Shown piece after piece: positions 13,465-21,951 of a stretch of 64,000 bases of DNA. Every line of letters begins with the position of its first letter. The first letter of the stretch is position 1. Under the pieces are notes generated by a model. The model did not search any database and had not been told where the DNA came from. It saw only the letters and a program-made list of their open reading frames with translations. Location: positions 1 to 64,000 of the forward strand of contig JACKNI010000004.1 of the NCBI GenBank assembly GCA_024234935.1, in the 5' to 3' direction. Made by a program: the position numbers and the translations under genes. Source of the stretch: Chromatiales bacterium (lineage in GTDB: Bacteria > Pseudomonadota > Gammaproteobacteria > Steroidobacterales > GCA-2729495).

Positions 13465-15945
13465 CTAGAAGCGGTGCAGCAGTGTGAGGCCGGCATTTCT
13501 GCCGCGTCTCGGGACGACGTGAAAAGCCGTGGTCACGTTCGGAAACCGGTCAAAATTCGGAAACTGCGTGGCCAGCAGCGGCGTGTCATCGTCGGTCAGG
13601 TTGTCTATATAGATGGTGGCCGTCCATTGGTCTGATTCGATGCCGAAGCGGGTGTTCACCAGGTTCAATGCGCCGACGTAGACCACGTTATCGGCTTCCA
13701 GCCAGGTCTTCGAGTTGTACACATAGTCGCCGCGCAGGAACCAGCTGGCACCGCCATCGCCGAAAGGCCGTGTATAGGTGGCAGAAGTCGTGACCGTGTG
13801 TTTGGGTACACGTGGTGCTTCCTTGCCTGCCGCATCGACGACGACCTCGCTGACCTGGTCGATCACCGACTTGTAGTCCTTCAGTTTCGTTGCCGCGAGG
13901 CCATAGTTCAGGGCCAGACGCAGGTTGTCGGTCGCGGCCAGCGCCAGCTCCACTTCGCTGCCCATCACTTCGGACTTGCCGACGTTGCGGATGACGTTGT
14001 TGGGTACCTGTGAGGTGTTGCCCGTGTCCGCGCAGACCCACTGGATATTGCGCACTTCATTGATCGCCTGGTTTTTCCAGTCGATATAGAACAGCGATAC
14101 GTTGGCCGTCAGCCGGCGGTCGAGCCACTGGGTTTTCGCGCCCAGTTCGTAAGTCCAGGAGTTTTCTTCCTTGATGATCGCATCGCCATTTTCGATGGCC
14201 TCGGTCGTGCTGCCGGCCCCGGTGGCGATCACCGCCGCATCGAAGTAGCCATAGAAATAGCCGCCGGGCTTGTTGCCTTTGGCGACCAGTCCATAGAGGT
14301 TGAGGTCCTCGGTGGGCTTCCAGGTCAGCGTTGCCCGCGGCGTAAAGCTGTAATAGTTGGTCGATGCGCGGATGCCGTTTGCGGCGTACTGTACCGGCGA
14401 GTCCTTGGCGTAGCGGCCTTCAACGGCGAGAGTGACGTTGCCAGGCATGTCGTATTCCACGCCGCCAAAGACCGCCTTGTTCTCCTTGTCGGCATTCAGC
14501 GTCCATGAGCGCTGACCGTTGATTTCCGGCAGACCGTATTCAACGCGGTTGCAAAAGCCGGTGAACTCGCGCTGGAAAGAGTTGTTGTCGGCACGGAAAT
14601 AATAGGCGCCGGCTGTGGTGCGCACGGGTTTGTCCTGCGGCGAGGTTGCGCGGACTTCGTAGGAGTGGTCACTCCAGCGTTGCAGTTCGCCGGTCTCGAA
14701 TACGCCGGCGTACAGCGGTCCCCAGTAGGGCGAGCGGTCGAGGTCCTTGAAACTTTCGAGGCTCTGATGGTTCAGCGTGGCCCGCGCCGATACTTCCCAC
14801 TCGTTGATCGTATAGATGCCTTCCGCGAGGTAGCGGCGGGTTTCGCTGCGGGTACCGATGAAAGATGCGGGTCGCGCCGTGCTGGGGACGAACTCGCCAT
14901 CTTCCGTGGTGCCGAACAGCGACGAGGTGGCACCTTCGCGCAGATCAGCGATGTTCATGACGACACGCAGTCCGTCTGCCTTGATCTCGCAGGCCGGCCC
15001 GCCGGGCACGTAGCAGGCGAGGGCGGGCTGAAACAGCGATGCAAAGTGCTGATCGTCGGTCTCGGTGTACTCGGCCTTGAAGTTCAGCTTCAGCGCGTTG
15101 CTGACGTTCCAGGTCAGTTTGCCGGTGACATTCCAGGTGCTCTCGCCACCGAGCGGCGTGTAGTCGTCCATCTGCGTTGAGGGCGGTTGATCTTCCGGCC
15201 AGGCGAGCGTGTAGCGCGGTGAGCCGTCCGGCAGCCGGCTCAGCGGCAGGCAGCCGTCGGCAAGTGTCTCGCCCGGTCCGCAGGGATTCGACGGGTTCAT
15301 GGAGTTCTGCCACTGGCCGTCTACCGACTCCCAGCTCGCCGAGGTGAAGAACAGCAGCTTGTCCTCGATCAGCGGTCCGCTGAGCCATGCGGAGGTCTTG
15401 TAGTCGCTGTCTTCGCCGCCCTTCAGGTAGACCTGACCCTCGATCTCGTTGGTGGGTTCCCGGGTGACGTAGTTGACGGCACCGGAAAAAGCCGCACGGC
15501 CGAACAGCGCGGCCTGCGGCCCGCGCAGAACCTCGATGCGCTCGACGTTGTCGGCGGTCAGACTGCTGGAAGTGCCGCTGATATAGACGCCATCCACATA
15601 GAAGGCCACGTTGCCTTCCGAGCCGAAGTTGTTCAGCGGCGAAAACTGGCCGCGGATGCTCGGTGCGTCGAGGCGCCGGCCGACCACGTTGCGGGTGAAG
15701 CTGAAGTTGGGGGTGAAGGTTGCAACATCGTAGACAGACTGGATGTTGCGGTCTTTCAGCGCATCGGCGTCGAAAGCGGTGATCGACAACGGTACTTCCT
15801 GCAGGCGCTCTTCGCGTTTTCGAGCGGTGACGATGACCTCGCTGATTTCCTCGTCAGCAGATGCCGGCAGTGGTATCGAAACGGACAGCGATATCAGGAC
15901 GCACGCGGAGATGCCGCCGGCACGGCGCAGAAAGTCCATGCTCAT
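13465..15945 (-). CDS. TonB-dependent outer-membrane receptor
   Basis: An 826-aa receptor (824 if the second ATG is used). A strong AGGGGGA ribosome site precedes the start. A Sec signal peptide ends at PASA (about residue 30), followed directly by a TonB box-like EVIVTARKREERLQEVP. The plug domain contains the ADNVERIEVLRGPQAALFGRAAFSG signature, and the barrel ends in LTLLHRF with a terminal aromatic residue, as expected for BAM-dependent insertion. It imports a large or scarce substrate powered by TonB-ExbBD. This subgroup is typical of receptors in catabolic alphaproteobacteria and gammaproteobacteria. Its substrate is unknown. The neighbouring methyltransferase lies 26 nt upstream on the same strand. 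Confidence 0.92.
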   Translation of the reverse strand: MSMDFLRRAGGISACVLISLSVSIPLPASADEEISEVIVTARKREERLQEVPLSITAFDADALKDRNIQSVYDVATFTPNFSFTRNVVGRRLDAPSIRGQFSPLNNFGSEGNVAFYVDGVYISGTSSSLTADNVERIEVLRGPQAALFGRAAFSGAVNYVTREPTNEIEGQVYLKGGEDSDYKTSAWLSGPLIEDKLLFFTSASWESVDGQWQNSMNPSNPCGPGETLADGCLPLSRLPDGSPRYTLAWPEDQPPSTQMDDYTPLGGESTWNVTGKLTWNVSNALKLNFKAEYTETDDQHFASLFQPALACYVPGGPACEIKADGLRVVMNIADLREGATSSLFGTTEDGEFVPSTARPASFIGTRSETRRYLAEGIYTINEWEVSARATLNHQSLESFKDLDRSPYWGPLYAGVFETGELQRWSDHSYEVRATSPQDKPVRTTAGAYYFRADNNSFQREFTGFCNRVEYGLPEINGQRSWTLNADKENKAVFGGVEYDMPGNVTLAVEGRYAKDSPVQYAANGIRASTNYYSFTPRATLTWKPTEDLNLYGLVAKGNKPGGYFYGYFDAAVIATGAGSTTEAIENGDAIIKEENSWTYELGAKTQWLDRRLTANVSLFYIDWKNQAINEVRNIQWVCADTGNTSQVPNNVIRNVGKSEVMGSEVELALAATDNLRLALNYGLAATKLKDYKSVIDQVSEVVVDAAGKEAPRVPKHTVTTSATYTRPFGDGGASWFLRGDYVYNSKTWLEADNVVYVGALNLVNTRFGIESDQWTATIYIDNLTDDDTPLLATQFPNFDRFPNVTTAFHVVPRRGRNAGLTLLHRF

Positions 15946-15971
15946 TTATCAGTCCCCCTGAGAGCACAGTT

Positions 15972-16721
15972 TCAGCCAGTCTTGACGGCAAGTACACCCG
16001 CATTCTCGCGACCGTCCATTTGACCGAAACCGCCAAAGTCGGGTCGCGGAATAAAGGCCGCCTCGACCACCTCGAGGCCGGCTTCCGTGCAGGTTCTGGC
16101 CAGCAACTCCGGATCCAGCACATTCATGAATGGCGGCTTCTCGGTCGGCTTGGGCGGCGGGTCGGCGGCGAGGTAGTTGTGCAGCCCGACCATCATCCCC
16201 GGCCAGCGCATGCCGGCGGCCTTGCCCGCTTCGAATTCGGGAATCTTCTTCCGCCAGATCCCGTAAGGCGTGTCAGCAACGAGATACAGGCGGCCGCCGG
16301 GGGCGAGCCATTGCGCCATCTTGCGCACGGAGGTCTCGATGTCCTCACCGCTCAGAAAATGCAGGACTCTCGAGCAGAGAATTGCGCCATACCGGCCAGC
16401 CGGAAACTCGGCCTGCGGCAGTGTTGCGACGACCAGTTCGAGATTCCCGAGCAGATGCCGGGGCACCTTGTCCTTGAGGATTTCGAGATGCCGCGGTTCC
16501 ATGTCGGAGGCGGTGACCCGCGCACCGGCTTCCAGTGCCGGAATGCTGGCGACGCCATAGGCGCAGCCGAGTTCCAGCACGGGCAGGGTGGTCTGGCCCG
16601 CAAAACTGATGAAATCGTTGGTGAAGGAGTCCCGGACCTCGAACATGAAGCCTGTGTCGTTCAGCGTCGGGATCATCCCGGGGCGATTCCAGCCCGGTGG
16701 CGGGACGGGTTGACTGGGCAT
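15972..16721 (-). CDS. Class I SAM-dependent methyltransferase
   Basis: A 249-aa protein. The ATG at 16721 has a strong ribosome site (GAGGAGG). Motif I is VLELGCAYG (about residues 48-56) and an acidic residue for the SAM ribose lies at SDMEP (about 72-76). Post-I and motif IV are present in QAEFPAGRYGAILCSRVLHFL. This is a small-molecule-type methyltransferase; the acceptor is not evident. It is upstream of the TonB receptor with a short gap and probably cotranscribed. On the other side it diverges from the nitrilase gene across 144 nt that must contain both promoters. Confidence 0.82.
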   Translation of the reverse strand: MPSQPVPPPGWNRPGMIPTLNDTGFMFEVRDSFTNDFISFAGQTTLPVLELGCAYGVASIPALEAGARVTASDMEPRHLEILKDKVPRHLLGNLELVVATLPQAEFPAGRYGAILCSRVLHFLSGEDIETSVRKMAQWLAPGGRLYLVADTPYGIWRKKIPEFEAGKAAGMRWPGMMVGLHNYLAADPPPKPTEKPPFMNVLDPELLARTCTEAGLEVVEAAFIPRPDFGGFGQMDGRENAGVLAVKTG

Positions 16722-16865
16722 TGTTCTGCACCTCCTCTGACTGATCGTAGCTCCGGATATACCGCTTGGCTAACTGCCACGCGGACCGCCCATCACGTGG
16801 TTTCGGGGAACTCCGGATGCCCCACTATACTGAGGACTCTCCCGGACATTCAGCAGGAAGACAGC

Positions 16866-17969
16866 ATGGCGGACAGCAAACAGGCCGGCGCAGCGCCGAC
16901 CGGTGACACGCAGGCCGGCCCGGAATTCATCGGTGTCGCGCTCCAGGTTTCAGTCAAGGGGGTCAATCGTTGCACGGATCGGCCGTCGTCGCGCGCAAAG
17001 ATCGACGAGAATATCCGGCGCATCGGTGAATTCACGACCACCGCTGCCCACTTCCTGCGCTTTTTTTATGGTCTGCCGGTCAGGCTGGTGGCCCTGCCGG
17101 AATACACGCTTACCGGCTTTCCGATGCGCGAGTCGGTGCAGGAATGGCGTGACCGCGCCTGCCTGGAACAGAACGGGCCCGAATACGAGGCGCTCGGCAA
17201 GGTGGCACAGGCGAATAACCTGTTCCTGTCGGGCAATGTCTACGAAATCGATCCGCATTTTCCGGAACTCTACTTCCAGACCTGTTTCATCATCGGTCCG
17301 AACGGCGATGTGATCCTGCGTTACCGGCGTCTCACGTCCTGCTTCGAGCCGACTCCGCACGATGTGTGGGACAAGTATCTGGATATCTACGGGGAGGAGG
17401 GCGTGTTTCCGGTGGCAAAGACCGAGATCGGCAACCTCGGCACCATCGCCTCGGAGGAGATTCTCTATCCGGAGATCACGCGCTGCGTGGCGTTGCGCGG
17501 TGCCGAGGTGATCCTGCATCCGACCAGTGAACCAGGCAGCGCAGAGCTGACCATCAAGGAGGTTTGCCGGCGTGCGCGCGCCATCGAGAACCAGGTCTTC
17601 GTCGTTTCGGCAAATACCGCGACCATCGACGACACGCCGATCCCGGCCTACACCTGCAGCGCCATGTCGAAAATCGTCGACTACAACGGCCATGTGCTGG
17701 CCGAAGCCGCGCAGGGTGGCGAAGCCTTCAATTCAAATGCCGTCATCGATATCGGCGCGTTGCGCCGCACCCGGCGTCGCACCGCGATGTCCAACGTGAT
17801 GTCGCGCCAGCCCTTTGATATATATGCCAGCACCTACGCCAAAGCGCGCTACCACGAGGGGAATTTCCTGCTTCAGGACGGCAAGGTCGTGGAGCCACCG
17901 AGTCGTGACGCTTTCCGTCGCCGGCAGGAAGCCAATATCGAGCGGCTGGTCAAGTCGGGATTGCTGTAA
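16866..17969 (+). CDS. Nitrilase/carbon-nitrogen hydrolase superfamily protein with altered catalytic residues
   Basis: A 367-aa protein starting at the ATG at 16866, preceded by AGGAAG; a TATACT sequence at 16826 may be its -10 box. The nitrilase fold is clear: ALPEYTLTGF carries the catalytic Glu (Glu79) and LYPEITRCVALRGAEVILHPT follows the usual nucleophile elbow. However the elbow reads GTIASEEILYPE, so Ser196 stands where the catalytic Cys of GVLICYDxxFPE is expected. The lysine motif reads RYRRLTS, placing Arg155 where Lys normally is. The family would hydrolyse amides or nitriles, but two of three triad residues differ. It may be an altered-chemistry or non-enzymatic member. The Mo-enzyme genes follow 59 nt downstream. 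Confidence 0.8.
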   Translation: MADSKQAGAAPTGDTQAGPEFIGVALQVSVKGVNRCTDRPSSRAKIDENIRRIGEFTTTAAHFLRFFYGLPVRLVALPEYTLTGFPMRESVQEWRDRACLEQNGPEYEALGKVAQANNLFLSGNVYEIDPHFPELYFQTCFIIGPNGDVILRYRRLTSCFEPTPHDVWDKYLDIYGEEGVFPVAKTEIGNLGTIASEEILYPEITRCVALRGAEVILHPTSEPGSAELTIKEVCRRARAIENQVFVVSANTATIDDTPIPAYTCSAMSKIVDYNGHVLAEAAQGGEAFNSNAVIDIGALRRTRRRTAMSNVMSRQPFDIYASTYAKARYHEGNFLLQDGKVVEPPSRDAFRRRQEANIERLVKSGLL

Positions 17970-18028
17970 CAGACACGGCTTCGATACCTTATGATCCGTG
18001 GCTCGGGACCGTAGCGGGAGTGCAACAG

Positions 18029-20887
18029 ATGACTGCGACCACTGACAGAAGAACGTTCCTCAAACATTCCGGCGTCGCGGCGGCAGCTCTCTCGCTCAAG
18101 TACATGGTGCCCGGCCAGGCGCTGGCCGCCTCGCCGCCGGTCTATGGCGTCTGGGAAGACCTGATGCGCAAGAAGTGGACCTGGGACAAGGTCGTGCGCG
18201 GCAGTCGCGGCATCAACTGCACCGGACACTGTGCCTTCAACGTCTACGTCAAGAACGGCATCGTCTGGCGCGAAGAGCAGCAGGGCGAGTACGGTCGCTC
18301 GGGCGACGAGGACACGCCGGATTACGGGCCGCGTGGCTGCCAGAAAGGCATTCGCCACTCCAAGTACATGTACGGCAAGCAGCGCGTTCTCTACCCCATG
18401 AAACGGGCGGGTGAGCGGGGCGCTGGCAAGTGGGAGCGCATCAGCTGGGACCAGGCGATCAGCGAGATTTCCGACAAGATCATCGAGCACGCGACAGAGT
18501 CAGGTCCGGACGCGATCACTTTCGCGATGGGCACGCAGATGATCCTGAAGAAGGCCTCGTTCACCGCGATGTTCCGTTTCGCCAATGCCACCGGCATTGT
18601 CGTGCCGGAGACCTTTGCCGGCGTCGGTGACCTGCCGGTCGGCGCCTACATGACGCTGGGCTATGAATTGCCGGGCGACAACATGGCAGCGGTCTACAAA
18701 TCGAAGTGCTGCCTGGTGTGGGCGGCAAACCCGGCCGCGACACGTATCCCCGACGCGCATTTTTTCTGGGAAGCGAAGTACAACGGCACTGAAGTCGTGG
18801 TCATTTCCCCCGAGTTCAGTGCGTCGGCCATCCATGCCTCGAAATGGCTCAACCCGAAGCCCGGCACGGATACCGCGCTGGCGCTGGCGATGGTGCAGAC
18901 CATCATCAAGGACCGGCTGATCGACTGGAACTATGTCCGCGAACAGACCGATCTGCCCTTCCTCGTGCGTACCGACAACCAGAAGTTCCTGCGCGCCAGT
19001 GATTTCGGTGAAACCGGCGACCGTGCCGACAACAGCTTCTATTTCTGGGACGAAGCCGCGGGCAAGCCGGTCAAGGCGCCCGGGACCGGCTATGGGCAGC
19101 ACCCGGCGGCACCGCACGCGCCGCGCGAGCCGGAGTTCCTGACGCTCAGCGGTCTGAAGCCGGCCCTCGAGGGTCGCTGGAAGGTGAAAACACCGCAGGG
19201 CAAGGTCGAGGTCACGACCGTTTTCGAATTGACACGACAGCTCTGCGATCGCGACTACACGCCGGAGCAGGCGCAGAAGATCACCGGCGTGCACGCAGAA
19301 AATATCCGCGCCATCGCGCGGACCTTTGCCAAATCCGGCGCCGGCATGATCTATGCGGGCTACCGCTCCTGCAAATGGCTGCACGGTGACAAGCTGCACC
19401 GTGCGTGGTTGCTGATGTGCGCACTCACCGGCGATACGGGGCGTGAAGGCGGCGGCATGCAGACCACCCAGCTCGGCAAGGCCGATGGCTTGCTGAAATT
19501 CGTCTTCGAAGGTGTCGGTCCGCGGCTCAAGGTGGCGGCGATCTCCGTCTGGGACTATGCAAAGGCGGACGGCAAGGCGCTCAACACCGAGGTGTATGGC
19601 GACAAGCTGGCCAGTCACATCGATTCGCACTACCAGCAGTCCATCAAGAACGGCTGGCTGCCCGATTACAGCAAGACGCCGTGGAAGATGGCCATCATGG
19701 CCGGCCACAACACCGCCAACTGGCGAGCTGCCGGTACGCGCTTCCGCGAAACCGTGCTGGCGAAGCTCGAAACGATCGTGACCATGACGCCTGACATGAG
19801 CGTCACGGCGATGTATTCCGACTATGTTCTGCCGGTCGCGCAGCACTACGAGCGGCGCGACTTCGTCATGGAGGGCCGCACGCCCTATGTGCAGGTGCTC
19901 GACCAGGCGGTACCACCGCTCGGCGAGTCGGCCGACGACTGGACGATCATGGAGCGTCTTGCCAAAGCGATCAGTGCCAAGGCGACTGCGCGCCAGCTGC
20001 CGCCGGTCAAGGATGTGGTTTTTGGTCAGCCCATCACCCACGACTACGCGCGGCTGCATGAGCTGTTCACGCTCAACGGCAAGATCACCAATTCACGCGA
20101 CCTGGCACAGTTTCTGCTCGACAACTCGGCGGGCCTGCCGAAGATCAGCTTCGAGGAACTGGCCAGCAAGGGCTTTATCCGCGTCGACGACTCAGCCGAT
20201 GTGCAGTTCGGACCCGGTGCACCCTACAGTTACCAGGTCCTTGCCAGTACGCGCGACAAGAAGCCCTATGCGACGCTGACGGGCCGCCAGCAGTTCTACA
20301 TGGATCACGACTGGTTCCTGCAGGAAGGCGAGGCGCTGCCGGTCTATGTCGACCCGCTGGCCATCAAGGGTTATCCGCTGCGGCTGACCATGGGCCATGC
20401 GCGGCACGGTGTACACAGCATGTGGCGCGATGACGCATTGCTGGTGAGCCTGCAGCGCGGTGAGCCGGATGTGTACGTCAATCCCGATGATGCGGCGAAA
20501 CGCGGTGTGAAGGATGGCGACCTGATCCGCACCTTCAACAAGCTGGGTTCATTCATCGCCATGGCGCACGTCAGTTCCAGCATGCAGCCGGGGCAGATGT
20601 TCATGTTCCATGGCTGGGATCCGATGATGTTCCGCGGCCGGCAGAACTTCAGCGGCGTGATCCCGACCGGTGGCCTGCTCAAGCCGACCTCGCTGGTCGG
20701 CAACTACGGACATATCGGCTATCGCACGCCCGATTACGTACCCAACCAGACCTACCACGACCACACGGTTGATTTCGAGAAGTACGCCGGCGCAGTCCCT
20801 GTCGCACGAGCGGCCGCAGGACCGGCTTCAGCCGCGATCCCCGGCAACCTGCATGCCGCCGCGCCGACCACTACCCAGGAAACCTGA
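18029..20887 (+). CDS. Type II DMSO-reductase-family molybdenum oxidoreductase, catalytic alpha subunit
   Basis: A 952-aa Tat-exported protein (signal TDRRTFLKHSGVAAAAL, residues 5-21). The start ATG at 18029 has GGGAG upstream; a GTG nine bases earlier is less likely. The N-terminus resembles the NarG/ethylbenzene-dehydrogenase group: NCTGHCAFNVYVKNG supplies Cys64 and Cys68 and PRGCQKG supplies Cys104 for the FS0 cluster. The position of the NarG histidine ligand is Arg60. Asp201 in GVGDLPVGAYMT matches the aspartate Mo ligand of type II enzymes. GDTGREGGGMQT is the cofactor-binding loop. Family members are periplasmic nitrate, selenate or chlorate reductases, or anaerobic hydroxylases of hydrocarbons and steroid side chains. 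The beta subunit follows after one base; no heme gamma subunit or TorD-like chaperone is adjacent. The substrate is unresolved. Confidence 0.85.
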   Translation: MTATTDRRTFLKHSGVAAAALSLKYMVPGQALAASPPVYGVWEDLMRKKWTWDKVVRGSRGINCTGHCAFNVYVKNGIVWREEQQGEYGRSGDEDTPDYGPRGCQKGIRHSKYMYGKQRVLYPMKRAGERGAGKWERISWDQAISEISDKIIEHATESGPDAITFAMGTQMILKKASFTAMFRFANATGIVVPETFAGVGDLPVGAYMTLGYELPGDNMAAVYKSKCCLVWAANPAATRIPDAHFFWEAKYNGTEVVVISPEFSASAIHASKWLNPKPGTDTALALAMVQTIIKDRLIDWNYVREQTDLPFLVRTDNQKFLRASDFGETGDRADNSFYFWDEAAGKPVKAPGTGYGQHPAAPHAPREPEFLTLSGLKPALEGRWKVKTPQGKVEVTTVFELTRQLCDRDYTPEQAQKITGVHAENIRAIARTFAKSGAGMIYAGYRSCKWLHGDKLHRAWLLMCALTGDTGREGGGMQTTQLGKADGLLKFVFEGVGPRLKVAAISVWDYAKADGKALNTEVYGDKLASHIDSHYQQSIKNGWLPDYSKTPWKMAIMAGHNTANWRAAGTRFRETVLAKLETIVTMTPDMSVTAMYSDYVLPVAQHYERRDFVMEGRTPYVQVLDQAVPPLGESADDWTIMERLAKAISAKATARQLPPVKDVVFGQPITHDYARLHELFTLNGKITNSRDLAQFLLDNSAGLPKISFEELASKGFIRVDDSADVQFGPGAPYSYQVLASTRDKKPYATLTGRQQFYMDHDWFLQEGEALPVYVDPLAIKGYPLRLTMGHARHGVHSMWRDDALLVSLQRGEPDVYVNPDDAAKRGVKDGDLIRTFNKLGSFIAMAHVSSSMQPGQMFMFHGWDPMMFRGRQNFSGVIPTGGLLKPTSLVGNYGHIGYRTPDYVPNQTYHDHTVDFEKYAGAVPVARAAAGPASAAIPGNLHAAAPTTTQET

Positions 20888-20888
20888 A

Positions 20889-21902
20889 ATGTCCAGACAA
20901 GTAGCAATGGTCATCGACCTCAACAAGTGCATCGGCTGCCAGGCCTGCACGGCGGCCTGCAAGTCGCTGTGGACTGATGAAGAAGGCCAGGAGTACATGC
21001 TCTGGAACAATGTCGAAACCAAACCGGGTCGTGGCTATCCGAAGGAATGGGAGGCGAAGGGCGCGAAGTCGGGCTGGAAGGATGGCAATCTGCAGTTCGG
21101 TGACCTGCATGACCAGAAAGACTACGGCAAGCCCATCGCGCTGAATCATGAGGACGTGTACTTCAAGGGCACGGCCGAGCGTCTGCAGCAGACCGAACCG
21201 ATGGAATACGGCGCCAACTGGGACGAAGACACCAGTTCGGGCGACTATCCGAACAACTATCACTTCTATCTGCCGCGCCTGTGCAATCACTGCACCAAGC
21301 CCGCCTGTCTCGAAGCCTGTCCGGTGCGCGCGATCTACAAGCGTGAAAAAGACGGCATCGTGCTGGTCGACCAGGACAAGTGCCAGGGCTTCCGGCTCTG
21401 TAATCGCGCCTGCCCCTACGACAAGATGTACTTCAACTTCGTGAAGCGGAAGTCGCAGAAGTGCATCTTCTGTTTCCCGCGCGTCGAGCAGGGTGTGGCG
21501 CCGGCCTGCGCGCGCCAGTGTCCCGGCCGTCTGCGCTTCGTCGGTTTTCTGGAGGATCTCGACGGCCCGATCCACAAGCTCGTCCATCAGTGGAAAGTTG
21601 CGCTGCCGCTGCACCCCGAGTTCGGCACCGAACCCAATGTGTACTACGTCCCGCCGATCCTGCCGGCCTCCTTTGATGCGGAAGGCCGTTTCAGCGAGGA
21701 GCCGCGCGTACCCACCGAATACCTGCGTTACCTGTTCGGTCCTGAGGTCGACCAGGCGCTGATCACCATCGATGCCGAGATGGATCGGAAAAAAGCCGGC
21801 AAGCCATCGGAGCTGATGGATCTGCTGATCGCGAAGGACTGGAAGTCGCTGTTCAACATCACCGATGTGCAGGTGTATTCGGAGTCCGGTTCCGCAACCT
21901 GA
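20889..21902 (+). CDS. Four-cluster iron-sulfur beta subunit of the Mo oxidoreductase (NarH/EbdB-like)
   Basis: A 337-aa electron-transfer subunit beginning one base after the alpha stop codon, so translation is coupled. Cluster motifs in order: CIGCQACTAACK (Cys14-24), CNHCTKPACLEACP, CQGFRLCNRACPYDK, and CIFCFPRVEQGVAPACARQCP. In the third motif a Phe replaces the second Cys, exactly where NarH-type proteins have Trp. This predicts one [3Fe-4S] and three [4Fe-4S] clusters. It has no signal peptide and would be carried through the Tat pore with alpha, as in type II enzymes. The length of about 340 fits EbdB-like subunits better than the longer NarH. Confidence 0.88.
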   Translation: MSRQVAMVIDLNKCIGCQACTAACKSLWTDEEGQEYMLWNNVETKPGRGYPKEWEAKGAKSGWKDGNLQFGDLHDQKDYGKPIALNHEDVYFKGTAERLQQTEPMEYGANWDEDTSSGDYPNNYHFYLPRLCNHCTKPACLEACPVRAIYKREKDGIVLVDQDKCQGFRLCNRACPYDKMYFNFVKRKSQKCIFCFPRVEQGVAPACARQCPGRLRFVGFLEDLDGPIHKLVHQWKVALPLHPEFGTEPNVYYVPPILPASFDAEGRFSEEPRVPTEYLRYLFGPEVDQALITIDAEMDRKKAGKPSELMDLLIAKDWKSLFNITDVQVYSESGSAT

Positions 21903-21951
21903 TTTGCCCGCCGAAATGCGGGCATGATCCGGCAGTCAACAGGGCGGATGA

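Noticed and set aside
18029..21902. Identification of the Mo enzyme as a respiratory nitrate reductase
   Set aside because: There is no NarJ or NarI gene, the alpha subunit is shorter than NarG, it has a complete Tat signal, and neighbours are organic-acid genes.
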